Of a stretch of 64,000 bases of DNA, positions 45,945-58,555 are shown in pieces. The stretch lies in assembly GCF_023159225.1 (NCBI RefSeq), contig NC_063168.1:48873776-48937775 (forward strand), written 5' to 3'. Both the position numbers and the translations under genes were made by a program. Origin of the DNA: Perognathus longimembris pacificus. Its lineage: Eukaryota; Chordata; Mammalia; Rodentia; Heteromyidae. The first letter of the stretch is position 1. Every line of letters begins with the position of its first letter. Under the pieces are notes generated by a model. That model was not told where the DNA came from. It saw nothing but the letters and a program-made list of their open reading frames with translations, and made no database searches.

Positions 45945-46033
45945 TGGGAACAGAGGTTAGTATTAGGGTTTGAATTCAAGACCTCATGCTTATAAGTCAG
46001 GCATTCTATTACTTGAGCCATGCCCCCCAGCCC
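45945..46033 (-). mobile_element. tRNA-like SINE monomer
   Basis: 'gggtttgaattcaagacctc' and 'ctattacttgagccatgccc'; same minor family as 2326-2418. Confidence 0.55.
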
Positions 46034-46034
46034 T

Positions 46035-46190
46035 AGTTGTTCTCCTCTCCTCTCCCCTTTCTTCCCCTCCCCCTTCCCTTCCTTCTTCTTTCCTCTTTTC
46101 TGTTCCCTTCCCTTCCTCCTTCTTTCCTCTTTCCTGTTCCCTTCCCCCTCCCTTTTCCCTTCTATTCTTCTTCCCTCCCCCTTCCTTCAA
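46035..46190. repeat. Polypyrimidine (CCTT/CCCTTC)n tract with duplicated segment
   Basis: About 155 bases almost free of purines. A block 'ccttctttcctcttt/ctgttcccttcc' occurs twice (about 46079-46105 and 46118-46146). Confidence 0.9.
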
Positions 46191-48351
46191 GAGAGGTTAC
46201 TATGACACCAAACTGTGTCCAAAGCAGAATGAAAAGGCAGTTTTTCTAATTTTCTGTCCTAATAGTCACTAGGTTCCAAATTTCCCCAACACACCCCTTT
46301 CTAATAGCTGTCAGAAATGTGGATTTTTTTTTCAGTGTTTACGTATATATACAAATAGTGTTTATATGTATAAAGTCTAGCCTTCCAATTAAACAATTTG
46401 TGCTAGAAAAGAATGAGAAATTACATTTAATCATTTATTATGAATGTTATTTAATTAAATATTACTTTACAAATTGACTTTTTTTTCCTTTGGCAATTGT
46501 ATTACTTTTTGAGAAGTTTGATTTTGCTTTTTAACCTGGTTATGTGTGTTTAGTAAGTTCCCTAAAACAGGACGTTCTGGCACTTTTCCCACTTTCCATT
46601 CTCTCTTCTTTATGGATGCCAGATTCCTTTGGGAAATCATCATTTGCAAAGGTCAGGAGCAAAAGGAGGGGCATTCTTTAGTGTGGGGTTACTGCTAATT
46701 GGAAACTAAACATCTGTAACCATGTAAGAGTTATTTGTATTTGAAGGGAAACATTTATGTACAAGAGCCCTTTCCTAACATAAAACATACTATAACACAG
46801 AGTGTGTGTGTTGCAGGGTGGGAATCAGCCTGGGAAGCTTCCTACAAATGACTGCTATGCCTAGTGAGGTCATTTACTAATTAAATCTCAAAGCATTTTC
46901 AGAGTATTTGCTATTCTTTGTCATTGAATGAAGTTTTCCCTGTAGGCCAAACCAAACATTTTACTGTTTGCCAATTACAGATTAAACATTTAATCATTTT
47001 AAAGGAAAAATAAGTGAGAAAATGGGTGAATCGTCAAAACCTAGTCAAGGAACATCAGGAACTCTAGCTACCTACAATACCTGAGCTCTTCATCCTGAAA
47101 TTGTGTGCTGACGGGACTGCCTGATGGTCCTGCCTTCTTGAGGCCTGAGATAACAGTGTTTTCACTTATCTGGTATCTGTCTCCTCAGTCCCTCCTCTGT
47201 TCCTTGTTCCTCATGTCTCCCGTGATGAAATTCTGATCAGTTCATTCCTTTTGTATGGAAATAATATCTGTAGTCTTACTGTCACGTTAAGATAAATAAA
47301 TGGTGTTGCCTCTGAGGTTTTAATAACTTTTAATCATAGGGCTCTGTCCCTTTTTTTGCCAAACCTACATGGCCATAGCCCTAGTTGACCAGATCTTACC
47401 AGTCAGCAATTCCTTAGTGCTCTAAACACTAGTTAATTCTGAAAAAAGTAGAAAGTCGAGCTCTTTACCTTGTAAAGTCTATGTCTTCTGATCTTACTTC
47501 CATTTATCTTGGCACCTAGACATTTCTTGCTTTTCTAAGTGATAAAAGATCATGAAGCCTAGAGAGTTCTAGTTATGAACTTATTTTAGCTAGGACTTAC
47601 CATTTTATACTTCCCTCTCAATCACTCCTATATCTGGGAAGGCTCTTAACAATTTCAACAAAATGGTTGTGGCTTCTCAAATTCTAAGTGTTTACAGAGT
47701 CAAGGGCCTTTAGATTCCCTGCCTCTCCAGTGACCTTTGTAGAATCTCAAAATACCACTTGCCCATGACTTCTTATTTAAGAACTAGCTTTTAATTCCAA
47801 CTCTTTATATGTGAGTCAGCCCCCAAGGATTTGGCAAGGGTTTGGTGGCTTGAGGCTCATTTCTTATTCTCTAACAGTAAGTTCTGAACATGTAGCCTGT
47901 TGTTTGTGTGGCCTGAACATTTCTTAGTTTTAACATCCATTGTTATTTTTCAGCTTTCTCTTCAGCCAGACACACTACCTGTACCTTGGGCATTGCTAAT
48001 ACCTTGCCTAATACCACTGTCTCTGAGTAAATAGCTTCCTGTTTTCTCTTGCCTAGTTGAACACTCTTTTCTGATTCCCATCCTTTCTCCATTAACTTTC
48101 AAGATAAAAATATTTTTTCTCATACTGCCTTGTGCTTTGGTCTTCCAAATGTACTTATCTTGCCAACAACGGGATAGGTACCTCAGACACAACAGATGGT
48201 GACTGTATTTTCGTGCCACTTACAATGATTTTGATCATCATTTTCCCAGTGAATATTTGTTGTTGAGAGTAAGTCATGTTTTTTTACTACTGCCTGTCTT
48301 TTTACCAAAACCTGCCTATGTTTAATCCCATGTGATTGAATTATATATGTG

Positions 48352-48448
48352 GCCAGGTGTGGTGATGTACGGCTGTAATCCCAGTACTCAGGAGGCCATC
48401 CCAGGCTATGTGGTGAGACTTTCCCAAAAAGTGAACACAAAAAAAAGT
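48352..48448 (+). mobile_element. B1 SINE, internally deleted
   Basis: 'ggccaggtgtggtgatgtac', 'ctgtaatcccagtactcagg', then shortened; A tail. Lies about 200 bp before the exon C acceptor. Confidence 0.78.
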
Positions 48449-48643
48449 ATAGATGCTAGAGATATTTTTAACTAAAAGTCATCTGTAGAATTAATGCAAA
48501 TACAAAAAACATCAGCTGGCATCAGGGGCAGCTTCTACCAACATCTCTCTAGCTGTTCTAGCTGAGTAGGAGATCTACGTATACAGTGGTGCAAATGTGA
48601 AGATGAGCACTGAATTGGTCTTGTGTTTCTGTTTATTTCCCAG

Positions 48644-48812
48644 GTGTGGTCACTCACCTATCTATCGTTCCCGTGAGATGGCAGCTCGTGCCTTGGTCCC
48701 ATTTGTTATGATAGACCAAATTCCTAATACCATCCGTGCCTTGTTGGCCACACTCCCCAACAACACTGACCACTGTCTCCGTCAAAACTATATTCATGGG
48801 ACACTTCTCCAG
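48644..48812 (+). CDS. THADA: THADA internal exon C (169 nt)
   Basis: The acceptor is tttatttcccag and the donor is a near-perfect CTCCAG|gtgagt. The leading G completes an Arg with AG from exon B. Fifty-six codons follow with no stop, starting CGHSPIYRSREMAARALVPF and ending QNYIHGTLLQ, and the exon closes in phase 0. The CGHSP...REMAARALVPF block is a conserved THADA signature. It sits 36 kb downstream of exon B, so it depends on the splicing of an unusually large intron. Any alternative start inside the exon is unlikely because the frame is open from the splice junction. Confidence 0.95.
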
Positions 48813-49047
48813 GTGAGTCATGTTTTTGTGTGTGATTTCTAGCAAACACCACCATAAGATAGACATTGATTTAGCTTATACTGTTAGCAGGTGAAGATTT
48901 AATTCGTAGGCTTGTACCTTAATCTGTAGAATTTATTTCAGAAAGATCACATATCTCACAGGTACATTCCTTTTCATCCCAAAATTTAAATTCAGTGTTA
49001 CATTGTGATTCTGGCAGATTGTCCTGTAGCATCAAACCCATTCTTTT

Positions 49048-49272
49048 TTTTAATTCTTTTATTTATTTATTTATTTTTTGGCCAGTCCTGGGGCTTGGAC
49101 TCAGGGCCTGAGCACTGTCCCTGGCTTCTTTTTGCTCAAGGCTAGCACTTTGCCACTTGAGCCACAGCGCCACTTCTGGCCGTTTTCTGTATATGTGGTT
49201 CTGGGGAATTGAACCCAGGGCCTCATGTATACGAGGCAAGCACTCTTGCCACTAGGCCATATCCCCAGCCCC
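49048..49272 (-). mobile_element. IDL-Geo SINE with TSD
   Basis: 16-bp TSD tcaaacccattctttt at 49032-49047 and 49273-49288. Near-consensus older form (cttctttttgctcaagg). Confidence 0.97.
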
Positions 49273-49764
49273 TCAAACCCATTCTTTTCTACAACATTAT
49301 TTTCCTATCAAGGTTTCCTGCAGAATATTCCAGGCCACTCCTTGTTCAAGCTGAAGCTGTAAGCATTCCTTGAAAGAAAGGTTAGCCCAAGAGGCACCTG
49401 GAAAGTCACACACATGAGGGAGAGAGTACATGGAAATGTCAAAACCTTTCTTTCCTGTTTTCTCAATTCTATAGAAAATACTTCTTATTTTTAATAAATT
49501 CACAAGTTTATAGTTGTTAACATTTCTTCTAGAAAAGCTCTGAATACAACAAATGAGTGTGAAATGTACTTCTTATGAAACTGTCCCACTTAAATCCTAA
49601 CTTGGGGACAAGTAATGTTGGCAAGATCTTCTTTTCACATTCTGTTGTTGCTCCTCACTTGAAGTGGGGCTGGATATGCGATTTAAATGTCAAGTCATGT
49701 TCTTGAGATCCCAGTACATATTATAAGCCTGAGGTCTACACTGCTGATGTGGAGGCTGTGTGTA

Positions 49765-49975
49765 AATGGTTCCATTGGAGTCTGAGCAGGTACCTGGGTC
49801 TGAATCGATCTTTACTCCGTACCACCTGAAGGCACATCTGTGTCTTCATTTATGAAAGTAGGATAGTGGTAGGAACATGTGCTTCATAGGGATTTGTGAA
49901 GAATAGACTAATCAGTATATATAAAGTACCTGGCACAGAAGAAAAAATATAAATGCTATTATAATTTTAATGAAC
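49765..49975 (+). mobile_element. MIR SINE, diverged
   Basis: 'cctgggtctgaatcgatc' B-box side, 'tgtcttcatttatgaaagta' core and 'aaagtacctggcacagaag' 3' part, in sense order. Confidence 0.65.
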
Positions 49976-50049
49976 CTGTCCATAACTAATATTTTAGTCC
50001 TATCTGTGAGTGAGAATATATTAGCTTTCTTACTTCCTTTCCTTGGTTG

Positions 50050-50305
50050 TTTTATATATTCAACAAGAATTTATTGAATGCTTACTATGTGTTACTGTGT
50101 CTCAGTTAGAGCAGCAACCAGGCCAGTTCTTGTCTGGAAGTAAATTAGGCAATCAGTGCAGATGGGCAGTGCTATGTGAGCATGTGGCAGGGAAGTCAGA
50201 GAAAGCATCATAGAGAAGGTGTTGTCTAAGCAGAGACTAAAGGTAGTCAAGTGGATGGAGGGAAGGAGTCCCCCAGGCAGACAAAGTATCATAGAGAAAA
50301 GCTCT
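50050..50305. mobile_element. L2 fragment
   Basis: 'attcaacaagaatttattga atgcttactatgtg' and later 'aagcagagactaaaggtag' fit the L2 3' region. Confidence 0.5.
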
Positions 50306-50489
50306 GGGTTACTGGTATTAGAACTAGGAAATTGAAAGGGAATACCAAAATTGAGGGACACAGGGTAAAAAAAGAAAAACAACTACAAAAACAATTAAAA
50401 AAAAAAAAAAAAGCTCTGGGTGGATTTAAACAAACAAAAAAAAATCTCATTTGGGAACTACCAGTTTGGATCAGACTGTAATTCTAGAT

Positions 50490-50805
50490 TGGTGGTTTTT
50501 AATTGGCCCCCAGACTTCTTTATACACTTATTGAGGATCCCAAAGAACTTTTGCCTTTCAGTATTTAATTAGGAGATAAAATGAAAGAAATAGTAAAACA
50601 CAAGGATCTATAAGCACATACTCCATTAGTCATAGTGAAGGCACCCTCACATACCTTGAAACCTCTATAAATGCCACTGCACATTGCAATAGAATGAAAG
50701 TAAAAGAGGTAGCTAACATACTCACATCATTTTGAAAGGAGCTTGATACTGTAGACTTCCTAAAAAGTTTGCTCCCATCCCCTGAAAGGCCCTAGACTGT
50801 TGATC
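50490..50805. mobile_element. hAT-Charlie-like DNA transposon remnant
   Basis: 'attgaggatcccaaagaact tttg' near the left end and 'cccctgaaaggccctagact' near the right end resemble Charlie-group elements. Exact family not determined. Confidence 0.45.
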
Positions 50806-50971
50806 CTGTCTTCTCTGTGTTATATGTATTAAAAGCCTTTTGTGGTTTTTTACAAGGAACTTTTAGGTACTCCTCTTCCTTAGGACCTAAATGTATCTGT
50901 GATGAAATGGGGGTAGGGGTTAATATCTTGACTGTAGAGAAGGCTGCACAAGGTCAAAGATCATCATTTCT

Positions 50972-51187
50972 GGCTGGGAATGTGGCTTAGTGGTAGAGTG
51001 CTTGCCTAGCATGCATGAAGCCCTGGGTTTGATTCATCAGTACCACATAAACAGAAAAGGCCAGAAGTGGTGCTGTGGCTCAAGTGGTAGAGTGCTAGCC
51101 TTGAGCGAAAAAAGATAAGGGACATTGCCCAGGCCCTGACTTCAAGCCCCAGGACTGGCAAAAAAAAAAAAAAAAGGAACAAAAAGG
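50972..51187 (+). mobile_element. IDL-Geo SINE with TSD
   Basis: TSD tcatcatttct at 50961-50971 and 51188-51198. Confidence 0.94.
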
Positions 51188-52957
51188 TCATCATTTCTTC
51201 AACTAAACAAGTTAGATCTCTGTGTTTGTCACTCTGCTGCTGCTTTAACAGAAAGGGCCAGTGCCCATAAGGAAAGTAGAACAGATTTCTTCAAGTGTGC
51301 CTGTAGCTGAGTTAAAAGGATTGCCTGGATTGTCTGAGAGATCAATTGAAGAGCCATTCTGGCCTGGATTTGGCAGAGTAATATGGCTGGAGTCGTTCTG
51401 AATTTTTTCACCAGTTGTACAAGTGGACTTCCCCTACTTTTCCTCATACTATTAGCGATGTGACTTTGCTTCTCTGGGCTATCTTTGGTATTCTCAAATT
51501 TACTTTATTTCTATAATGTGAAACTCTGTGGAAAGATTAAAAAAAAAAAAACAAAACCCTCTCACCTGGGAGTTGTGTGGCTGTTGCTCTTGTTCCTAAG
51601 GGCTAGAGAGATGAAGGGCTTGTTTAAAAAAAAAAAGTGTGGGTGCTAGTTATTGTGCTCCTGTTTGTCAAACATGCTTTCAGCTGTAAAGCTGTTTCTC
51701 TTGATTGAACAAAGGAAGTGAAAGGCATGTGAAAAGTCTTTCTGTGTCTGCCCATTCAGGTGTCACCTCTGTGTTATAATAAATAGCTGTGTTTCACTCT
51801 GTGGCTCTTCATGGAGCAAATCTGAGTTGAGTTGGAAACTACAGTTTGTGAGTTCCTGCTCCACATAAAGCTACCTTTGAAACCAGCAGACTTGCACCTG
51901 GAAAAGAGATGTTAGGGACTGAAAGGAATGATAATCCCCATGGAACCGTCAGGACCAGCTAAGTCAATAGAAACTTGTTATTATTTTCAAGAGCAGGAAA
52001 TCATTTTGTAATCAGAAAACAGATTCTTACACAGAACATTTTCTTGAATTATACATTTTGACTTCTTTGAAAATGTTTACATAAATATATCAAACTGCAG
52101 AATGTTTCTATAGTATGCCTTGAAAACAAGAAATGTGCTGATCTCTGAGTTTTCTTAGACCCTGGTATAAAGACTCAAATTATAGGACATGCAAGAAATG
52201 AATGAACGTGTGGTCTTCATTTCATAATCATTTTCAAAACCAGAGGTTCACAATTGTAATATTGAAGTAGATGGGAATAGTATACATTAGAAAATAGTAC
52301 ACATTGGAAAAGGAAGTTATGGAACAGGTTCTTAGAAACAGGAATAAATGGCATTATGTCTCAGTAAAGGCTAGCTAAGAACCAAGGACATTGCCTCATT
52401 TGGAAACAACACTAGCAAAACTGCCTGTCTTTTAAGAAAAAATAACTATCGTCTTTATTGCCAAAATTCTTTATGTTGGGGACTTGACATTATTATTAGG
52501 TTACTTACCACACCCAAGAGATCATATTGGAATTCAGAAAGTTCTCTTTAATTGAGGAAGAGTTTGGCTAAGTTGTAAGGAAAGATTTATTCAGATTGTT
52601 GTATATTTAAGTAACTAATGTCTGCTGTTTCAAAGAGATTTGTATACTGTTAAATTTAGAATTGGTTCGTTTCTTATCCCTTTTGGTTATTTTTTTATGA
52701 TGGTATAAGCATATAAAAAATGATCCCTACTCTTTCTGAAATGAAGTTCTTTTCTGCTAGTATATCAGAGAAGATAATTAAGGTAATTTAGGTTGCAAGT
52801 GAATGATTATTTGGATTACCATAATGGCACACATCCCTTGTAGAAATATAATCTCTATTTTTCTTCTAATTCTGGTATTACATTTTCTTAGATTTTTATT
52901 AATAGAACATGACATTTTTAAAAAAGCTCCCTCTACTCCAGTTTGGATCTTTAATTT

Positions 52958-53191
52958 TTTTTTTTCTTTTTTGTCGGTCCTGGGGCTTGAACACTGGGCC
53001 TGGGTGCTGTCCCTGAGCTTTTCAGCTCTACCACTTGAGCCACAGCACCACTTTCAGTTTTCTGGTGGTTAATTGGAGAGAAGAGTCTCATGAATTTTTT
53101 TCCTGCCCAGGCTGGTTTTGAACTGTGGTCCTCAAATCTCAGCCTTCTGAGTAGCTAGGACTATAGGTGTGAGCCATCGGCATCTGGCTTA
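52958..53191 (-). mobile_element. B1-Geo heterodimeric SINE with TSD
   Basis: TSD gatctttaattt at 52946-52957 and 53192-53203. Again a whole dimer inserted as one unit. Confidence 0.94.
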
Positions 53192-53472
53192 GATCTTTAA
53201 TTTCTACACTTAGAGAATTTTAAGTCAAAAAGATTGCACATTTCTGGCTGTGAAGCTGAGCAGCAATGTTGCCCTTGACTGACATGAAATAGTAGCCAGG
53301 GATTTTGAAATTTTTCTATAAGAGAAGCAAAATTAACGTTTTGGGTACTTGTGTATCCCATGTGAATTGCATATGTAATTTCATTCATACTTTTAGTAAC
53401 TCTGTAAGGCAGTAAGATGAGTGTGTCTGTGTGTCTCTCAGCCTTTCTTCCTCTCTTTAATAAGGACATTGA

Positions 53473-53685
53473 GGCTGGGAATATGGCCTAGTGGCAAGAG
53501 TGCTTGCCTCGTATACATGAAGCCCTGGGTTTGATTCCTCAGCACCACATATATAGAAAACGGCCAGAAGTGTCGCTGTGGCTCAAGTGGCAGAGTGCTA
53601 GTCTTGAGCAAAAAGAAGCCTGGGACAATGCTCAGGCCCTGAGTTGAAGGCCCAGGACTGGCAAAATAATAATAATAATAATAAA
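53473..53685 (+). mobile_element. IDL-Geo SINE with (AAT)n tail
   Basis: Sense copy; the tail has turned into aataataataat. Flanks aaggacattgagg / aaagacatgagg are an imperfect TSD. Confidence 0.92.
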
Positions 53686-56256
53686 GACATGAGGTAAGGA
53701 TTTGAGAATGACTTACATAAAGTCACAGGGGTCATTAGTGATAAAGATAAGATAATAAAGAATATATCTCTGATAGTTGATGACAATACAACATTTTATG
53801 ACTAGAGAAATTAAACCAAGAATCTGTCTCTGCTCTAGTTTTATCCCTTATCACTTGACAGGTCTCCTTAAATCCAATGTGAAGAATAATCAACCCATTG
53901 CTGTTATAGAGATAGAGGAAGTCCCTAAAACCCAAGAATGCTACAGTCTAGAAAAGACATATTGTGTCTTCTTTTCTTCCTTTACTTATCTCTTGGTCAT
54001 CTTTGGTCTTCCATCTAAGACTCCTAGCCTAGAAATATAGGATCCTCCCATGAGACATAGCTTATAGCCAAATCCACAGTAGCCACACCTTCTATCATCC
54101 TGGAGGGCTTGAAAAAAACTCTTAAGCTTGGGCAGTCAAGGAATTACAGGGTCTTGTATCTGGGAGCTGGTGGGACCAAGACAAAGTGGTGTGAAGATTG
54201 AATCTAATTCAGCAGACATAGCATGATTACCTTGTTCTACCTATTATTGAAACACAGGAGATTGCCTTTAAGGTTCTTATCTCCCAGTGTGGAAGTTAAG
54301 TCAGGTCTACTAAGTTAAGTCAAGTGAGTACTCTGTGACCAGAGAACATATGAGTAACAAATGAAAAGGAGGTGAAAGATAAGGCAGCCTCAGGCAGGAC
54401 TTTAGAAACAAGAGGGAGACTGGAACTGAGGCCATTTCTGCTTTTGTCTACATCTCCATGTGAATGGGACAGATAGAGCTGCGCCAGCAAAGACAGCGTG
54501 AAAACTAAAATAGAGGGTATTACCTTGTGGAAAGAAAAGCAGAAAACTAGAAAGAAATAAAGACAGGTCAATTTGGCCAATTAGTTGTGTAAAAGCAATC
54601 ATTGATCTAAAAGTAGGGATTAAACTATTCATCCTTCAGACAGAGCCAATGGCAGAGACAGCTTTCTGGCTATACTCCACTGGAGTTTTTATGAACAAAT
54701 GCATGATATTAAAAAAATTATTGTTATCAGTAATTATTAAATATAATTTAAAAGAATTACATCTTTAGAATTTAATCACAGGCAACATCTTATGCTTTAA
54801 GAATTTTCATAACTTTTCCACATTTCTTAACAGTACAAATAATTGAAACACAGAATGTTCAAATTTTCCAGAAATGGAATATTTTATGGATTGTGTTTGG
54901 TGACCTAAAATGTTGGTTTATGTCCATTGTTATTTGTTGTTTATTTTGTGCCCAAAAAATATCATTTCAGAATGGAAAATCAGAAACAAAAGCATGAAAT
55001 TATAGTGATGTAAGTTACAGATGTATTACTTGTCAGAGTGTTTTTTTCTAGAATGAGTCATACTTTAATAAAAGTGCTCACTCTTGTCATGTCTCCTTTT
55101 TTTAGATTCAGAAGGGTTAGATTCACTCTTCCTTTTTGAGAACTTATATTAGTGTAAAAGGGGGAAATAAAACTTAAGTTGCTAGAAAAGTTCCCAGTCC
55201 AAGAAAGGCTAGGGTAAAGCTTCTCCAGTGGCATGACTATAGATGTGCCAAGGTATTTATTAATTCCTTGAACTCTCAGGGAGCCTGAGTGTGGCCTAGA
55301 GGCCCGGAGTCTCCAGGTAGTCATCACCTGCAATGGGAACAGCAGCATTGCTTTTTCCCAGAGTGCCAAAGGAAGATTATTTTCTGCAGACCTTTACGTG
55401 AAAAGGATTGGGAAGCCCTGGGCTCCTAAAAAAAACTAAAGAAAGAACTAAACCTTGTTAAATCTTACCTTTTGGCAATATGCTCCTTTCTGGAAATGAA
55501 CCCAGAAAGCCATTTTTAATTAAAATGCTACTTTTGAAGATGAATTAATCCCTTCCTTATAAATATCCAAAAACTTTTATTTGGTTTATGTTACTTAGGG
55601 AGTTTTCGCTGGGTGCTGGAGCCAGCTTTTGGCTGCCAGGTTATAGAAGATAGGCCATCATGCACAGTCATTGTCAAGCAGTCAAGCAGCGTCCTGCTGC
55701 AGTCTTATGATGCTCTTCTGAGCCCTGTGTTCTCACAGGGCACCAGTCAAGGATTTGTGGAACTTAGAAGATGATCACTTGTGTTCCCAGAATTAGAATA
55801 GGGAGAACCAATGGTGAAAAGAAGACTTACCTATATATCTTCACCAGTTATCAACTATTGTATGTATTAGGTAGGTTGCCAATAGAGAGAGGTTCCTCCA
55901 GAACATAGGTGGTATTTACTAATGAGAGAAAAAATGAGGGTAGGAGGGGCAATAAGTTGTCACCAAAGTCATGTAAGGGTGAATGGTAACAAAAAAGCCT
56001 GGTATTCAGTCCCTGGATTGTTTAAAGGTTTTGAGCTTCTGTGCTTAACCACTACACTATACTCTGCATACAGAAAAGAATATTCTCAGAGAAGAGTGAC
56101 TCTCTGGGGCCTTTAAGATTATGAGGTTCAATGGAAATTTACATTTATTTGGTTGTTTAATCGTTTTTAATTGACACTCTTCTACATATGTGGCATACAT
56201 CAGGGGAAAAAAAAGACAGATCCTTGTACTCAGAGATCACTGTTCCCTTCAACTCA

Positions 56257-56455
56257 GGGACTGGGAATGTGGCTTAGTGATAGAGTGTTTGCCTAGCAGG
56301 CATGAAGCATTGGGTTCGATTCCTCAGTATCACATACACAGAAAAAGCCCCAAGTGGTGCTGTGGCTCTACTGGTAGAGTGCTAGTCTTGAGCAAAAAGA
56401 AGTTCGGGTACAGTGCCCCAGGCCCTGAGTTCAAGCCCTAGGACTGGCAAAAAAA
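56257..56455 (+). mobile_element. IDL-Geo SINE, older form
   Basis: 'ggactgggaatgtggcttag', 'gcctagcaggcatgaagc'. The word agatcact occurs about 25 bases left of the start and right of the tail, too far to be a clean TSD. Confidence 0.9.
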
Positions 56456-56698
56456 AAAACAACAGAAAAAAGATCACTGCTCATGGAATTGATATTCTAG
56501 CCACAGGAGACAGGTCATAATAAACGATAGGACTAAAAACTAGAATTATCTTAACTGTAGTAAAATTACGTCATTTGTTAGAAAGCACGAATTTCTGTGG
56601 GTGAAAAGAACAAGTAGAATAGAGTAGGAGGGAATCAAGAATGCAGATGACAGCGTTAAATGAGGAATCAGGGTAATCATTTTTGAAAAGTTAGCGCT

Positions 56699-56795
56699 TG
56701 CCAGACATGTGAACACCTACTTGTGATGCCATTCAGGAGGCTGTGGAAGAGAAATTGTGAAGTTGAGGCCAGCCCGAGAAACCCTAACTTAAGGG
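56699..56795 (+). mobile_element. B1-like SINE fragment
   Basis: 'gccagacatgtgaacaccta', 'gttgaggccagcccgagaaa'. Confidence 0.5.
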
Positions 56796-56804
56796 GTAGT
56801 TGAG

Positions 56805-56895
56805 AAAATTAGGTGAGTTGATCCATGGAAATTGCTTAGCAAGATTTCAGGCACATAGTAAGTGCTCTATAACTGCTGGTTGCTGCTCCCGCCAC
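56805..56895 (+). mobile_element. MIR 3' fragment
   Basis: 'ttcaggcacatagtaagtgc tctataactgctggttgctg' is the MIR 3' region. Confidence 0.7.
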
Positions 56896-58229
56896 CCCCA
56901 CCTCCATGACCCCCACTGCCTCTAGGAAGGGGTATGTAATGTAAAAATGAGAAGCTTACTGATGGAGATGGTGAGTAAAAGATGATGAGCTAAAGAGAGT
57001 TGTGTTTTAGTAAAACATAGGATTTCTGTTTTGAACTGTTTTGACTTTCTCTGTTAACATACTTCACAGGAAGCTCCTCTACTCAGTCACTTTTGTTTTC
57101 TACCTTCTATAATAATTCATATTAAAGATTTCAAGAGCTGAAACCAGCTCAGATTGTTAAGAGCAGAGCTCCTGACTATCTGGTTGTTCTTGCACCTGTT
57201 TTGTTTTGAATTACATCCTTTCCTTGAACTCCATCAGAAACCTAATGAGTTAGAAGAAGAACACTGCCACACTGTCTTTAAGAAATCTTTTACCATTCCA
57301 AAGGGGAAATTAGAGGTTTAAGAAGTAAAAGAAGACACAGGATCCTCCTAACTAAATTAATCTAACACTTCTCTAAGTTCACTTTTCATCTTTAGAAGAT
57401 GTGCTTTCTATCCCTTCCTAGGCATCTCATTCATTTTGTTTGGGACTTTTTATGTCTCTAGGTAATTCTGAGTGTATACATTAAAAACATAACCAAACAA
57501 AGCTTTACACTATGTGTACTCTGCCAGGCTACTGTCATTTCCTAAAATTCCAATAAAACATCTGATAATACATGATCCCATTATGTGACTGGATTTATTT
57601 GGTATTTCTTCAGCTAGTTAAAATAGTGTTATTTGTTGTTATTATATATGTTAGTATTATTTAGTATATGCCCTTCTAATAGGCAAATTTAATACCTCAC
57701 TGTTTCTGAGATTGCATAGTGTATTTACTTGTTCCACAGCCCTCAGATTTATTTTAGGAACCATTTCAGTTACCAAGGAATTGGTTGGCCATTTAAAAGT
57801 ACTGTGGTTAAGAATAGCCAGGTACTTTGGTAGCCAATTCTATAGGCTTGAAGTAAAATGAGCCAGTGAGCCTAAAGGAAAGTTTTAGTAATAAAACTCA
57901 TTTTCTGTTTTAAACTATGTCACGACTTTGTCTTGTGTTTGGTAGCATCAGTAAGTGCCAAAATTACCTCCTGCTCCACCCTACTTTGTGATTGTGAAGA
58001 TTATAATATCTCCGAACGTTTTTACATGCCACTTGGAGACAAGATTGCCTCTTGTGGAGAATTTTATTCCCTTGTATCTAGGGATTTTTCTCCATATCCT
58101 GTGGAACAAGGTATGATACAGCTCTTTTAAATGCTCATAATCATGAAAAAATTCATTTCTGATTCAGGAATAAGTTGTAGTAGCTTTATTGGCTACAATA
58201 AACTGTACCCAGAAATCAGTAGATAATTT

Positions 58230-58308
58230 TAAGCCGTAACACCCTGAATGTACCTGATCTCAGAAGCTAAGCAGAATCCATCCTAGTTAGCACTTGAATA
58301 TAAGAAAT
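58230..58308 (+). pseudogene. 5S rRNA pseudogene (about two thirds)
   Basis: 'gccgtaacaccctgaatg', 'gatctcagaagctaagcaga' and 'ctagttagcacttgaata' follow 5S rRNA from near its 5' end through the internal promoter (A and C boxes). Relative to 5S as I remember it, 10 bases are missing between the two GATCTC words, as expected from slippage between short direct repeats. Diverged, 3' third lost, next to a B1-Geo SINE. Confidence 0.85.
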
Positions 58309-58317
58309 TAATGGATA

Positions 58318-58555
58318 AACTAGCGCAGGTGGCTCACACAGGTGGCTCATGCCTGTAATCCTAGCTGCTGAGGAGGCTGAGATCTGAGGATCGTGATTCA
58401 AAGACAGCCCTTGCAGGACAGTCCAATAAACCACTCAGAAAACTGAAGTGGCACTGTGGCTCAACTGGTAGAGAGCTAGCTTTGAACAGAAGAGCTCAGG
58501 GACAGCACCCAGGCCCAGAGTTCAAGCCCCACGACTGCCAAAAATGAAAAACGAA
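58318..58555 (+). mobile_element. B1-Geo heterodimeric SINE
   Basis: Sense copy; the B1 start carries a local duplication (caggtggctcacacaggtgg ctca). Follows the 5S pseudogene by about 10 bases. Confidence 0.82.

Larger units (their letters stand above)
12613..48643 (+). other. THADA intron between exons B and C (36,031 bp)
   Basis: A GT-AG intron of phase 2. It carries most of the mobile elements annotated here. Stretches with no recognised gene or repeat are mainly 12614-13805, 14443-15497, 15591-16008, 16510-17104, 17241-18146, 18997-20850, 24021-25544, 26701-27454, 27734-29092, 31623-33010, 35521-36365, 36500-37524, 38000-38870, 39109-39880, 40626-41244, 44481-45119 and 46191-48351. I searched these for frames flanked by AG/GT that could bridge the phases of exons B and C and found none, so exon C appears to be the direct partner of exon B. 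Confidence 0.85.

Noticed and set aside
46035..46190. CRISPR-like or regulatory repeat array in the pyrimidine tract
   Set aside because: Irregular simple sequence in a mammalian intron; no spaced identical repeats.
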